NCBI GenBank assembly: GCA_964610175.1 | Contig: CAZSVE010000033.1 | Span: 1 to 31,946, forward strand | Origin: CAZSVE01 sp964610175 | GTDB lineage: Bacteria; Pseudomonadota; Gammaproteobacteria; HK1 | Length of the DNA stretch: 31,946 nucleotides | Reading direction: 5' to 3' | Shown here: positions 1-8,012 of the stretch, piece after piece | Position numbering within the stretch: position 1 is the first letter of the stretch | How the letters are laid out: the number at the start of each line of letters is the position of its first letter | Notes under the pieces: generated by a model | Told to the model about the DNA's origin: nothing | Seen by the model: only the letters and a program-made list of their open reading frames with translations | The model's database searches: none | Position numbers and translations under genes: made by a program

Positions 1-2992
1 CCTCGCCGGGCTTGGCGCCCTGGGCCATCTTGATCTGGATGGCGTCGGCGTTGACGAGGTATTCGGTGGTAACACCGAAGCGCCCCGATGCCACCTGCTT
101 GGTGGCGGAACGCATGGAGTCGCCGTTTTCCATGGGGAGATAACGGCTGGACTCTTCTCCGCCCTCGCCACAGTTGGATTTTCCGCCGATGCGGTTCATG
201 GCGATGGCGATGGTGGAGTGGGCCTCCCAGGAGATGGCACCGAAGGACATGGCGCCGGTGGAGAAGCGCCTGACGATCTCGCTGGCGGGTTCGACTTCGT
301 CCAACGGTAATGGCCGCTCGGCGAAACGGAAGGTGAAGAGCGCCCGGAGATTTTTGAGGTCTTCCCCCTGGCCATTCATGGCGGCTTCGTAATTTTCGAA
401 CAGCCGACGATCGCCGGTGCGCAGGGCGCGTTGCACCAGGGAGATGGTGTCGGGGGTCCACATGTGACGTTCGCCGGTGGCGCGCCAGGCGAGTTCTCCC
501 CCCACATCGAGGGCATTACGGTACTGGTTGACGGCACCGAAGGCCATTCGGTGGCGGCGCGTCGTATCGATGGCGATTTCGTCGAGGCCGACACCTTCGA
601 TGGTGGTGTGGGTGCCGGTGAAGTAGTCGCGGACGAAGTCGCTGGATAGCCCAACGGCGTCGAAGATCTGAGCGCCGCAATAGGATTGGTAGGTGGAGAT
701 ACCCATCTTCGAGAAGACCTTGAGCATCCCCTTGCCCACGGCCTTTGTGTAGATGGCCCGGGCCTCGGTTTCGGTCTCTGTCGCGGTGCCTGCGACGATA
801 TTGCCGGCGGTGCTGTCGGCAGATAGCTCGGGCAGGAAGGCCCGGATGGTATCGAAGGCGAGGTAGGGATTGATGGCCTCGGCCCCGTAGCCGGCCAATA
901 GGCAGAAGTCGTGGACGAGTTTGGCTTCGCCGGTCTCGACGATGAAGCCGGCTTCGGTGCGCAGCCCCTCACGGACCAGGTGGTGGTGCACGGCACCCGT
1001 GGCCAGCAGGGCGGGGATGGCCACATGGTCGGCGTCCATTTCGCGATCCGACAGAATGAGGATGTTGTAACCGGATTTCACGGCGGCCTCGGCGCGGATG
1101 CATAGTACGCGCAGGGCCTGTTCCAGGTGCAGGCCACTGTTCCCCGGCTCGTATGGATAAAGGGCGGGATAACAGATGGATAGTGTCCTCGTGACGAAGT
1201 GCTTCTCGGGGCTTTCCCCGATGTGTCGAATGCGTGCCAGATCCTGGTTGGAGAGGATGGGTTGCGGCGCATCGAGACGCTTGTAGCCCCCTTCCATATC
1301 GATGCCCAACAGATTGGGACGCGGCCCGATGATGGTGAGCAGGGACATGACCAGCTCTTCCCGGATGGGATCGATGGGGGGATTGGTGACCTGGGCGAAG
1401 TTTTGCTTGAAGTAGTCGTAGAGCACCTTGGGACGACGGGAGAGCACCGCGGGGGGGATGTCGCGACCCATGGCACCGACGGGGTCCTGGCCCCCGGTTA
1501 TCATGGGTTTCAGGAAGAACTCGATATCTTCCCGTGTGTAGCCGAAGGCCTGCTGGGTGCGGAGTAACCCTTCGGCATCGGGGGAATCGGGGGTCGTTTT
1601 CCCATCCGGGAGGTCTTGCAGTCGAACCCGGGTATCGAGGAGCCAGGTTCCATACGGATGCCGGGTAGCGAGATCGGCCTTTAGTTCCGCATCGTCGACG
1701 ATGCGCCCCTGGGAGAGGTCGATAAGGAACATTTTCCCCGGCTGAAGGCGCCATTTCTCGACGATCTTCTCTTCCGGGATATCGAGCACACCCACCTCGG
1801 AACCCATGATCACCCGGTCATCACTGGTGACCACGTAACGAGCGGGTCGAAGGCCGTTGCGGTCCAGGGTGGCACCGATCTGACGACCATCGGTGAATGC
1901 GATGGCCGCGGGACCATCCCAGGGTTCCATGAGCCCGGCATGATACTCGTAGAAGGCCCGTCGCTCTTCGTCCATGAGCGGATTGCCGGACCAGGCCTCC
2001 GGGATCATCATCATCATGGCATGGGACAGGGAATACCCTCCGGCCACCAATAATTCCAGGGCATTATCGAAGGTAGCGGAGTCCGAGGCGTCGTGATTCA
2101 CCACGGGCCACAGTTTGTCGAGATCGGTACCGAAACGCTCCGACTCCATGCCGTGGCGCCTGGCGTTCATCCAGTTGACGTTTCCACGCACGGTATTGAT
2201 TTCGCCGTTGTGGCAGAGATATCGAAACGGCTGGGCGAGTTCCCAGGAGGGAAAGGTGTTGGTGGAGAAGCGCTGATGGACCAGGGCAAGCGCAGATTCC
2301 ATGCGCGGATCGAAGAGATCCGGATAATACCTGGGGAGGTTTTCCGCGAGTACCATCCCCTTGTATAACAACGTTCGGGATGACATGGAGGGGACATAGA
2401 AATTTTCGACATCCGCCATACGGAGACCTCGAACGGCACGGTGCCATAACCTGCGAATCACGTAAAGCTTGCGTTCGAAGGCATCTTCGAACCATTTCGG
2501 ATCGCTTCGACGAACCGAATCATCCTCGAGATCGGTCCCCTTGGCGATGAATGCCTGACGGATCACCGGCTCGATGGGCTTGACGGTCTCGCCGAGCCAG
2601 GTGTTATCCACGGGTACATCGCGCCAGCCGAGGAATACCTGCCCCTCTTCGGCTACCTTTTCGAGCAACAGGGCCTCGCCGACGGCGCGGGTTTCGGGGT
2701 CTTGGGGCAGAAAAGCCATTACCACGCCATAGTCTCCGGGTCGGGGTAGATCGATACCGATTTCCCGACACTCTTGCCGCAGGAAGGCATCCGGGATCTG
2801 TATCAAAATACCCGCACCATCTCCCGCCAATGGGTCCGCGCCCACCGCGCCCCGATGCGTCAGATTGACGAGAATTTGCAATCCGTCGCGGATGATGTCG
2901 TGGCTGCCGCGATTCTTGATATCGACGACGAACCCTACTCCACACGAATCATGTTCGTTGCGGAAATCATAAAGCCCTTGTTTTGGAGACAT
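1..2992 (-). CDS. gltB: Glutamate synthase (NADPH) large subunit, partial (C-terminus beyond window)
   Basis: GltB forms glutamate from glutamine and 2-oxoglutarate in nitrogen assimilation, working with the small subunit GltD. About 997 codons are present; the 3' end runs off the window at base 1. The start ATG at 2992 gives a short leader before Asp-Ser-Cys-Gly-Val-Gly; Cys17 would be the N-terminal nucleophile of the Ntn-amidotransferase domain after processing. The amidotransferase motifs THRGAVGAD, HQRFSTNTFPSW and LCHNGEINT are readable, followed by the central domain (KPMITGGQDPVGAMG) and the start of the FMN/Fe-S synthase domain (RRFSTGAMSFGAIS, then KMAQGAKPGE at the edge). The known family is about 1,500 residues, so roughly a third is missing only because of the window. 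No good Shine-Dalgarno is visible; the upstream region is a tandem 112-bp repeat. gltD is not in the window. Confidence 0.96.
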   Translation of the reverse strand, partial: MSPKQGLYDFRNEHDSCGVGFVVDIKNRGSHDIIRDGLQILVNLTHRGAVGADPLAGDGAGILIQIPDAFLRQECREIGIDLPRPGDYGVVMAFLPQDPETRAVGEALLLEKVAEEGQVFLGWRDVPVDNTWLGETVKPIEPVIRQAFIAKGTDLEDDSVRRSDPKWFEDAFERKLYVIRRLWHRAVRGLRMADVENFYVPSMSSRTLLYKGMVLAENLPRYYPDLFDPRMESALALVHQRFSTNTFPSWELAQPFRYLCHNGEINTVRGNVNWMNARRHGMESERFGTDLDKLWPVVNHDASDSATFDNALELLVAGGYSLSHAMMMMIPEAWSGNPLMDEERRAFYEYHAGLMEPWDGPAAIAFTDGRQIGATLDRNGLRPARYVVTSDDRVIMGSEVGVLDIPEEKIVEKWRLQPGKMFLIDLSQGRIVDDAELKADLATRHPYGTWLLDTRVRLQDLPDGKTTPDSPDAEGLLRTQQAFGYTREDIEFFLKPMITGGQDPVGAMGRDIPPAVLSRRPKVLYDYFKQNFAQVTNPPIDPIREELVMSLLTIIGPRPNLLGIDMEGGYKRLDAPQPILSNQDLARIRHIGESPEKHFVTRTLSICYPALYPYEPGNSGLHLEQALRVLCIRAEAAVKSGYNILILSDREMDADHVAIPALLATGAVHHHLVREGLRTEAGFIVETGEAKLVHDFCLLAGYGAEAINPYLAFDTIRAFLPELSADSTAGNIVAGTATETETEARAIYTKAVGKGMLKVFSKMGISTYQSYCGAQIFDAVGLSSDFVRDYFTGTHTTIEGVGLDEIAIDTTRRHRMAFGAVNQYRNALDVGGELAWRATGERHMWTPDTISLVQRALRTGDRRLFENYEAAMNGQGEDLKNLRALFTFRFAERPLPLDEVEPASEIVRRFSTGAMSFGAISWEAHSTIAIAMNRIGGKSNCGEGGEESSRYLPMENGDSMRSATKQVASGRFGVTTEYLVNADAIQIKMAQGAKPGE

Positions 2993-3043
2993 AGCGGGGT
3001 TGTACATTTATCCTGACCGTTGTAATTGAGGCTGTATTGATTT

Positions 3044-3357
3044 TTTATTTCCTGCTCGGCTTCGCTGATGAGTCGAGCTTTACAAAATACCGATTTTGCT
3101 TTGGCTGATGCATGGCTCATGCCTTGTCGGTTCGAGGCGAAGCTTCGCTAGTGGGTTTATTTCCTGCTCGGCTTCGCTGATGAATCGAGCTTTACAAAAT
3201 ACCGATTTTGCTTTGGCTGATGCATGGCTCATGCCTTGTCGGTTCGAGGCGAAGCTTCGCTAGTGGGTTTATTTCCTGCTCGGCTTCGCTGATGAGTCGA
3301 GCTTTACAGAACGGCAATTTTGCTTTACCGATGTCGAAAGAGGCGAAGCTTCGCCAG
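3044..3357 (+). repeat. R112 tandem array, 2.8 copies of a 112-bp unit
   Basis: Units start at 3044, 3156 and 3268, an exact 112-bp period. Units 1 and 2 are almost identical; the third is shortened and diverged. Each begins TTTATTTCCTGCTCGGC and ends with a palindromic GCGAAGCTTCGC core followed by TAG or CAG. The array lies directly upstream of gltB and single units of the same family recur elsewhere in the window. Confidence 0.9.
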
Positions 3358-3533
3358 GAAATCGTGAAACCATGAAACGGTTTTTTACCGTTACGTTATG
3401 ATCGGAGATCCTCGCGGAAGAAGTTCCTTGGATGAACACCCGATAACCCGGCATGGCCGAAGGCCTTCGGATTTAGGTGCTCGACAAGGAAGAACCGCAT
3501 CGATGGAGATTGCACCTGGCTGAATGAGACGGA

Positions 3534-3621
3534 GAACATGTTGGCGCTTCGCGCCAAGACCGAAGCGGGATGGGCCTTGGCCCACGCAGCGGTTTTCTCG
3601 GAATCTTCGTTTTTCCGATAC
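3534..3621 (-). repeat. R88 repeat copy
   Basis: 88-bp unit running from GAACATGTTGGCGC to TTTTTCCGATAC, the reverse of the reference orientation. It matches the copies at 9498-9584 and 20721-20808 along its whole length. The R190 copy begins at the next base. Confidence 0.85.
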
Positions 3622-3815
3622 CCAACCCGGCAAAGCCGGAACCAAAACATTTGGATGATGCCATCGTCAATCCAAGCACTCCCCTGTCATCTCGACCGAA
3701 GGGAGAGATCTTCCGACTTGGTAGACACCCCGAACGCGAAAGATTTCTCGCGCGGCGAAAAATGACGAACCACGAATTTTTGTGCGTTTTTCTCGAGATT
3801 TTTCGAGTAACGGAA
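3622..3815 (+). repeat. R190 repeat copy
   Basis: Starts CCAACCCGGCAAAGCCGG (a small hairpin), continues through CATTTGGATGATGCC and GTCATCTCGACCGAAGG, and ends near TCTCGAGATTTTTCGAGTAACGG. It is nearly identical to 7664-7857, differing by scattered substitutions concentrated around 3745-3765. Confidence 0.88.
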
Positions 3816-4103
3816 TAAATGCCAGCGCACAGGCAGAGCGGCGAACCCATTGGGGATAATTGTATTATAAATCTTTTTGCATGTACCAACGCCAAGCGTA
3901 CCAGCGCAACGGGTCGCCCTTGTTGCGACCGAGGCGGGCATTACAGCGCAGGCCAACGCCGACGACGCAAGCAACGCGGATAATGCCGACAGGCCGCAAC
4001 CAAAACATCGTCTCCCAGGACTTCGTGTCATCAACGATGAACATATCATCCATGCATCGGAAAAAAACACCAAAGCCTCTGGAGAGCTTCTCATACACAA
4101 ACA

Positions 4104-4185
4104 GTCACCTCGATCAAAGGGGGAGATCTTATGTGCCGAAGACTGATTTCGACACATAAGCTTCTGCCCCTTTGATCGAGATGAC
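4104..4185. repeat. 82-bp imperfect inverted repeat (MITE-like hairpin)
   Basis: The outer arms GTCACCTCGATCAAAGGGG and CCCCTTTGATCGAGATGAC are nearly perfect complements, and inside them CTTATGTG (4128-4135) pairs with CACATAAG (4153-4160). The outer arm resembles the GTCATCTCGACCGAAGG segment inside R190, so this may be a stand-alone relative of that segment. Confidence 0.7.
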
Positions 4186-4294
4186 TGCTTTGAAATGGAA
4201 AACAAAATTCGAGGAACCGTTTTATCGAACTCCGCAAGCCAGGCCACCGAAGTGGCCCATGCGCTTTTCCACGACAAAAGGGGATAGAAATGGA

Positions 4295-4328
4295 GGGGGA
4301 TGACATGAGAAAAGCCAGGCCATCCCCC
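4295..4328 (-). terminator. Candidate terminator hairpin after the DUF3616 gene
   Basis: GGGGGATG (4295-4302) pairs perfectly with CATCCCCC (4321-4328) across an 18-base loop, 29 bases past the stop codon. On the minus strand it is followed by a pyrimidine-rich but not purely T stretch, so rho-independent function is uncertain. Confidence 0.4.
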
Positions 4329-4357
4329 TTGGCGTTATGTTCCGCTCGCTTTTTCGG

Positions 4358-5521
4358 TTACGGTTTTTCAAACTTGCATTCTCCGCCATTTTCCGCCGGC
4401 TCGATCAGATACCGAATCCTCGCGGACGGTTTCTTGCTTTCGTCATCGAACACGACGGCTATTTTTCCCTTCCAGCGGGAGACCCCTTCCGGGGTTCGCT
4501 TCGGTTCTTTCTCGAAATAACACACCTCTTCCGGATCTCCCTGGCTCGAATCATATTTCCAGAGCCTGGGGGTCGCCGAGGGCTCCGTCGACTTCCCCGC
4601 TTCTTCCGATGAGCCGGATACGCCGGAGAGGATCAACATCCTTTTCTTCCCGGGGTCCCAGTCCAGGGAACGGATGCCCGCGCCGCCGAGATTCACCTCC
4701 ATCAGCTTCACCTCCACCTTCCGGTCGCCCTTCTTGCAGGGGTCCCTTGCTTCCTTGAATGGCTTCTTTGCATCGATAACGGCGATGATCGCGTTGTTAT
4801 TATCGCGCGTGAGCGGCGCCCGGAAGCCGATGTAGAGCTTGCCCTTCTTGCCGTTTTCCTCGACCCGACGATACGCCAACCCCTCGATGTTCAGGTCTAT
4901 GTCGGGGTGGAGGGTCTTGCTCTTCTTATTGCCCGAACAACCACCCGGCGAGCTGTCGTCCGAGAACAGATCGATGTCGAATTCCTCCTCGAACGGAGCT
5001 TCCAACGTCGCCAGCAAGTCGCGGTATTCTCCACGCAGTTTGAGTTCCCAATCCTCTTTCTCGTGGTTTCCGACTTTCTTCTCCTTCTTCAATCGCGCCT
5101 TGATCAGAAATTCCCGATCGAAACGGCGATATCTCTCATCGTCCCTATCATCGTATTTCGGATTGTGGGAACCGATAAAAAAGACATCCTTCTCGCCATC
5201 GGAGGCGATGCCCTCGATATCCTGGACAGGCATCAACTTGTGTCGGCCTTTTTTGGGCTCGATGTTTCCCCGCTTGCGCTCGATCTTCACCGGGATGGCG
5301 CCATGGGTCTCGTGGAGCTTTTTGGGCTGTTCGGGAACCAAAAGCACCGTGCCCACCAGTTCATCCTCCGCGATCAACAATCCCTTGCCATCCCGAACCA
5401 CCGCGCTGCCCGACAATTCAGTGGTAATCTCGACACCGATCCCGGCGGCCTGGACGACCACGGGTAGATGAAACGCGAATGTCAGGGCCATTACAAAAAC
5501 AAACTTCAGTATCATTTTCAT
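4358..5521 (-). CDS. Exported DUF3616-family protein
   Basis: A 387-aa protein starting at ATG 5521, chosen because AGGAGG lies 9-10 bases upstream and the start creates a clean signal peptide (basic MKMILK, hydrophobic core, VVVQAAG cleavage region near residue 24). An in-frame extension to 5857 would read through an R88 repeat and is rejected. The body shows the DUF3616 pattern: NIEGLAYRR, LYIGFRAPL, GGAGIRSLDWD and PEGVSRWKGKIAVVFDDES, in order. The family is thought to be beta-propeller-like, of unknown function; an extracytoplasmic location follows from the leader. It appears to be monocistronic, with repeats on both sides. The family assignment rests on motif memory only. Confidence 0.75.
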   Translation of the reverse strand: MKMILKFVFVMALTFAFHLPVVVQAAGIGVEITTELSGSAVVRDGKGLLIAEDELVGTVLLVPEQPKKLHETHGAIPVKIERKRGNIEPKKGRHKLMPVQDIEGIASDGEKDVFFIGSHNPKYDDRDDERYRRFDREFLIKARLKKEKKVGNHEKEDWELKLRGEYRDLLATLEAPFEEEFDIDLFSDDSSPGGCSGNKKSKTLHPDIDLNIEGLAYRRVEENGKKGKLYIGFRAPLTRDNNNAIIAVIDAKKPFKEARDPCKKGDRKVEVKLMEVNLGGAGIRSLDWDPGKKRMLILSGVSGSSEEAGKSTEPSATPRLWKYDSSQGDPEEVCYFEKEPKRTPEGVSRWKGKIAVVFDDESKKPSARIRYLIEPAENGGECKFEKP

Positions 5522-5603
5522 GATGGTCTTTCCTCCTAGGGTTACTTGACCGGTTTCGGAAGGTGAGAGGCCAATTTCGAGGGAAATTACCAATACCACC
5601 TCC

Positions 5604-5687
5604 GAACATATTGCTGCTTCGTGCCAGATCCAAAATGAGATGGGCCATGGTCCGCCGGCTTCCCCAGGATCCTTGTTTTTCCGATAC
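5604..5687 (-). repeat. R88 repeat copy (diverged)
   Basis: Runs from GAACATATTGCTGC to TTTTTCCGATAC, 84 bp, with both ends conserved and a diverged centre. It lies just upstream of the DUF3616 gene and may carry or displace part of its promoter region. Confidence 0.75.
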
Positions 5688-5857
5688 GTCCAAAAATCTC
5701 GCGGTGCTCGGCACAGGCGAAGGTGGATCGGTAGGGAAGATCGGGGGTACGAAGCCCACCGTAAAAAGCTGTAGCGCGAAAAGCTATGGAATGGGATGTG
5801 GCGTTTTCCCTGGGATTTTCCACTGCCCGCCTCCTTGGCCGCGTCTGTAAGATTCAA

Positions 5858-5937
5858 GGATCGAAAAGCGAGGCTTCCGAGAGAACCGATGCCCGCACTA
5901 TCCCGCTTCAGCCCTGGCGAGAAGCGCTGACACGTTC
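5858..5937 (+). repeat. R88 repeat copy (degenerate)
   Basis: The central part CCGAGAGAACCGATGC and the end CCCGCTTCAGCCCTGGCG are clear matches. The left end is eroded (GATCGAAAAGC instead of GTATCGGAAAAAC). Confidence 0.7.
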
Positions 5938-6112
5938 GGAATTTTCCCCACTTTCATCGTATTATCCAATAGAGTTTCCCTGCCAACAAGGAACTGGAAC
6001 AGAGGAGAGCCGACGAGCAGGGAAAATCACATCTTTCACCACCCCGCCAGGCGACACACCCCGGCAGATCGAGAAACAGCTTCCAGCCGAATATTTTCCA
6101 TTGCAGATATCC

Positions 6113-6616
6113 TCACGGCGGCCATCCCAGCGTGGCTTTCACATTTACGCGACCGGACGTCTTGCGGCGCTCGATGGCCACGTTATTGCCACGCACCCCC
6201 CTTGCACGCAGTTCGCCGAACCAATGCAGTAGATCATCGAACGCCGCATCCTCCACCCATACCCGCACGCTCTTTTCACTGGCAGGCTCGATCCGTTTCA
6301 CGGCCTGGGAAATCCCGGCTTTCCTGGCACTATCATCCACGACGATCAATAGCGACTGGGGGCGGGATGTCCCCTCCCCTGCCGCGGCGCTCTCGCGCAG
6401 CCGGATGATATTTTTCGCCGCTTGCCGCATCCATTGCAGATCGGCCTCCTGCCGCGACACCTGGTGTGTCAGGTATCGGGCCCGGTCATGGAGAGGCTCG
6501 ACGACCAGAAAGTAAACAAGGGAAAGCATGACGGCGATACCACCCACTGCAAGCGCGACTCGGTCACGTGGCTTGATGGCGTCGATCCGGGTGATGTCGA
6601 GGAATTTGGAAATCAT
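6113..6616 (-). CDS. gspM: Type II secretion system protein M
   Basis: A 167-aa inner-membrane protein of the T2SS assembly platform. GspM binds GspL and links the cytoplasmic ATPase to the periplasmic pseudopilus. It has a short cytoplasmic N-terminus, one membrane segment at about residues 20-39 (VALAVGGIAVMLSLVYFLVV), a helical stretch, then a periplasmic ferredoxin-like domain ending VNVKATLGW, typical of GspM. Size fits the family (about 160-180 aa). gspL lies upstream on the same strand but 1.36 kb away, split off by a methyltransferase gene and repeats, where the two genes normally abut. No other gsp genes are in the window. The Shine-Dalgarno is weak. Confidence 0.85.
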   Translation of the reverse strand: MISKFLDITRIDAIKPRDRVALAVGGIAVMLSLVYFLVVEPLHDRARYLTHQVSRQEADLQWMRQAAKNIIRLRESAAAGEGTSRPQSLLIVVDDSARKAGISQAVKRIEPASEKSVRVWVEDAAFDDLLHWFGELRARGVRGNNVAIERRKTSGRVNVKATLGWPP

Positions 6617-7015
6617 CTAGCGCCTATGCGAGGTGATCGCTTCGGTTATTTTGGATTGAACTACCCAATCCGGCTAAGCCGGAACCAAAGATCTTTCTAT
6701 TTCAACTACGTCTGTCATTTCGACCGCAGGGAGAAATCTTCAAGGCCGAGATAGATTCAGCGCTCGAGATTTCTCGCTGCGCTCGAAATGACATCATTTT
6801 CCAAATTTTTTGATCGTTTTGTCGAAAATTTTCCGGGTAACGGAGTAAGTACGACTTTGCCTTTCATGTGGTTTGTTTCCCGCCATCGGGATTGGCGCGA
6901 AAGTCGCGATGAGAAGCCCGAATCCGAGTGTCCACGAGGCGCCGGAAATTCCCATGACGGCAACGGTACCGCGCACGGCAATGGAGCTGCCCACAAGGGG
7001 GATCGAGGACGGCGC
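6617..7015. other. Spacer with R190 copy and a possible hydrophobic small ORF
   Basis: An R190 copy fills 6664-6846. On the minus strand, a frame in phase with the methyltransferase continues past its TGA and encodes a hydrophobic stretch (SIPLVGSSIAVRGTVAV then WTLGFGLLIATFAPIPMAG) with a possible GTG at 6994, ending inside the repeat. It could be the remnant of a membrane protein tail; there is no ribosome binding site and I do not call it a gene. Confidence 0.45.
6664..6846 (+). repeat. R190 repeat copy
   Basis: Opens with CCCAATCCGGCTAAGCCGG and closes with AAAATTTTCCGGGTAACGGA. The central arms TCATTTCGACCGCAGGGAG and CTCGCTGCGCTCGAAATGA form a long inverted repeat. More diverged than the 3622 and 7664 copies, in the same orientation. 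Confidence 0.82.
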
Positions 7016-7612
7016 TCATGGCGCGTTCCGGGCGATGAGCCGACGGGAAACGGTGCTTCCGCCGTTATCCACATCGCGATGCTCGATCACCGTAAACGAG
7101 GCTGGTAACAGGGAAAGGGGTTCGTCCTCGCCCATAACATACTTCGAATCGGACCTATATTTCTTGCACAACGGCGAGAATCCCTCCCAGGCGAGATATC
7201 CTTGGGGCTTGACCAGTTCGTGCGCGTATCCGAACACCCGTTTGTCCCAATAAAGGGAACAGATCACCAACGCAAAATCCCGCCGTGAAGGGATCCATGT
7301 CACCAGATCGTCCGTAACCGGCTCGATGAGATCATCGAGCCCCTGTTTCCTGGCCTCGTCGGCCAGCCGGGCCATTCCCACATCGGAGACATCCACGGCC
7401 AGGACCTTCCGTCCCCGGCGGGCAAACGCCAGGGCGGTCCCGGAGAGCCCGCAGGCCAGTTCCAAGACATCACCTTTCGGGATATCCGCGAAGGGAATCC
7501 TTTCGGAAAAAGCCCTAAACAGCGCCGAGGGTGGGAAATCGGCGATAGCTTTTCGGCGATATTTTTTATTCCACTTGTCACGGTCGAAGCGACCTTCCGG
7601 GTTATCGTTCAT
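7016..7612 (-). CDS. Class I SAM-dependent methyltransferase
   Basis: A 198-aa protein starting at ATG 7612, with GAGGG 7 bases upstream; a longer in-frame version would translate an R190 repeat and is rejected. Motif I, the SAM-binding glycine loop, is VLELACGLSGTALAFARRG; the acidic residue ending strand 2 is in VLAVDVSDVGMARLA; motif IV-like is FALVICSLYWD. The N-terminus (FDRDKWNKKYR) resembles small methyltransferases of the thiopurine/tellurite-resistance (TehB-like) type, so an acceptor on a small molecule is possible, but the substrate cannot be read from sequence. It sits between gspL and gspM on the same strand, with R190 copies on both sides, suggesting insertion into the secretion operon. 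Confidence 0.8.
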   Translation of the reverse strand: MNDNPEGRFDRDKWNKKYRRKAIADFPPSALFRAFSERIPFADIPKGDVLELACGLSGTALAFARRGRKVLAVDVSDVGMARLADEARKQGLDDLIEPVTDDLVTWIPSRRDFALVICSLYWDKRVFGYAHELVKPQGYLAWEGFSPLCKKYRSDSKYVMGEDEPLSLLPASFTVIEHRDVDNGGSTVSRRLIARNAP

Positions 7613-7976
7613 AACACCCTCGTTTTGGTTGTCATTGCCGGCGCCCGTTGCGAAACATAACCATCCCAACCCGGCAAAGCCGGAACCAAAACATTTGGAT
7701 GATGCCATCGTCAATCCAAGCGCTCCCCTGTCATCTCGACCGAAGGGAGAGATCTTCCGACTTGGCAGACACTCCAAACGCGAAGGATTTCTCGCTGCGT
7801 TCGAAATGACAAACCACGAATTTTTGTGCGTTTTTCTCGAGATTTTCCGGGTAGTGGACTGACATGGCCATTGAAAATGAAATGGCGCCACATCTTCGTG
7901 TCGCGGGCAAGGTGGCAAAAAAAATCGGATCCTCGAAGAGGCCATTTTTCATTGCCCTGCGATACCGAGTCATGCT
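7613..7976. other. Spacer between methyltransferase gene and gspL
   Basis: It holds an R190 copy (7664-7857) and the start of the R112 3' fragment that runs into gspL. Nothing else is recognised. Confidence 0.55.
7664..7857 (+). repeat. R190 repeat copy
   Basis: Near-identical to 3622-3815: the same AACCCGGCAAAGCCGG start, the same CATTTGGATGATGCC segment, and the end CTCGAGATTTTCCGGGTAG. Together with the copy at 6664-6846, in the same orientation, it brackets the methyltransferase gene. Confidence 0.88.
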
Positions 7977-8012
7977 TCATGCCACACCGGCTCGAGGCGA
8001 AGCCTCGCCAGG
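7960..8012 (+). repeat. R112 3'-end fragment overlapping the gspL stop
   Basis: The stretch ending CTCGAGGCGAAGCCTCGCCAG matches the last ~50 bp of R112. On the minus strand it encodes the final residues of GspL, and the stop codon lies inside the repeat. Confidence 0.72.

Larger units (their letters stand above)
2993..4357. other. Gene-free repeat field between gltB and the DUF3616 gene
   Basis: I see no convincing gene in these 1.36 kb. It holds the R112 tandem array (3044-3357), an R88 copy (3534-3621) directly followed by an R190 copy (3622-3815), an 82-bp inverted-repeat element (4104-4185) and a candidate terminator (4295-4328). The open frames on both strands run through repeats and have no family resemblance or ribosome binding site. 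The piece at 3860-4100 is unique within the window and I cannot assign it. Confidence 0.6.
5522..6112. other. Intergenic region with two R88 copies
   Basis: It contains R88 copies at 5604-5687 (minus) and 5858-5937 (plus, degenerate). The remaining ~170 bp before the gspM stop was read in all frames for a gspN remnant; no frame gives a convincing GspN start. Confidence 0.55.

Noticed and set aside
3044..3357. Possible CRISPR array
   Set aside because: The units are contiguous 112-bp tandem copies with no unique spacers, and the same unit is dispersed singly elsewhere; no cas gene is present.
3687..4277. 196-codon minus frame in the gltB upstream field
   Set aside because: It runs through R190 and the 82-bp hairpin, has no ribosome binding site and no recognisable domain.
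5522..5857. N-terminal extension of the DUF3616 protein
   Set aside because: The extension translates an R88 copy, while ATG 5521 has AGGAGG and yields a proper signal peptide.
5940..6112. gspN remnant downstream of gspM
   Set aside because: All three minus-strand frames were read; none gives a GspN-like hydrophobic start and conserved body.
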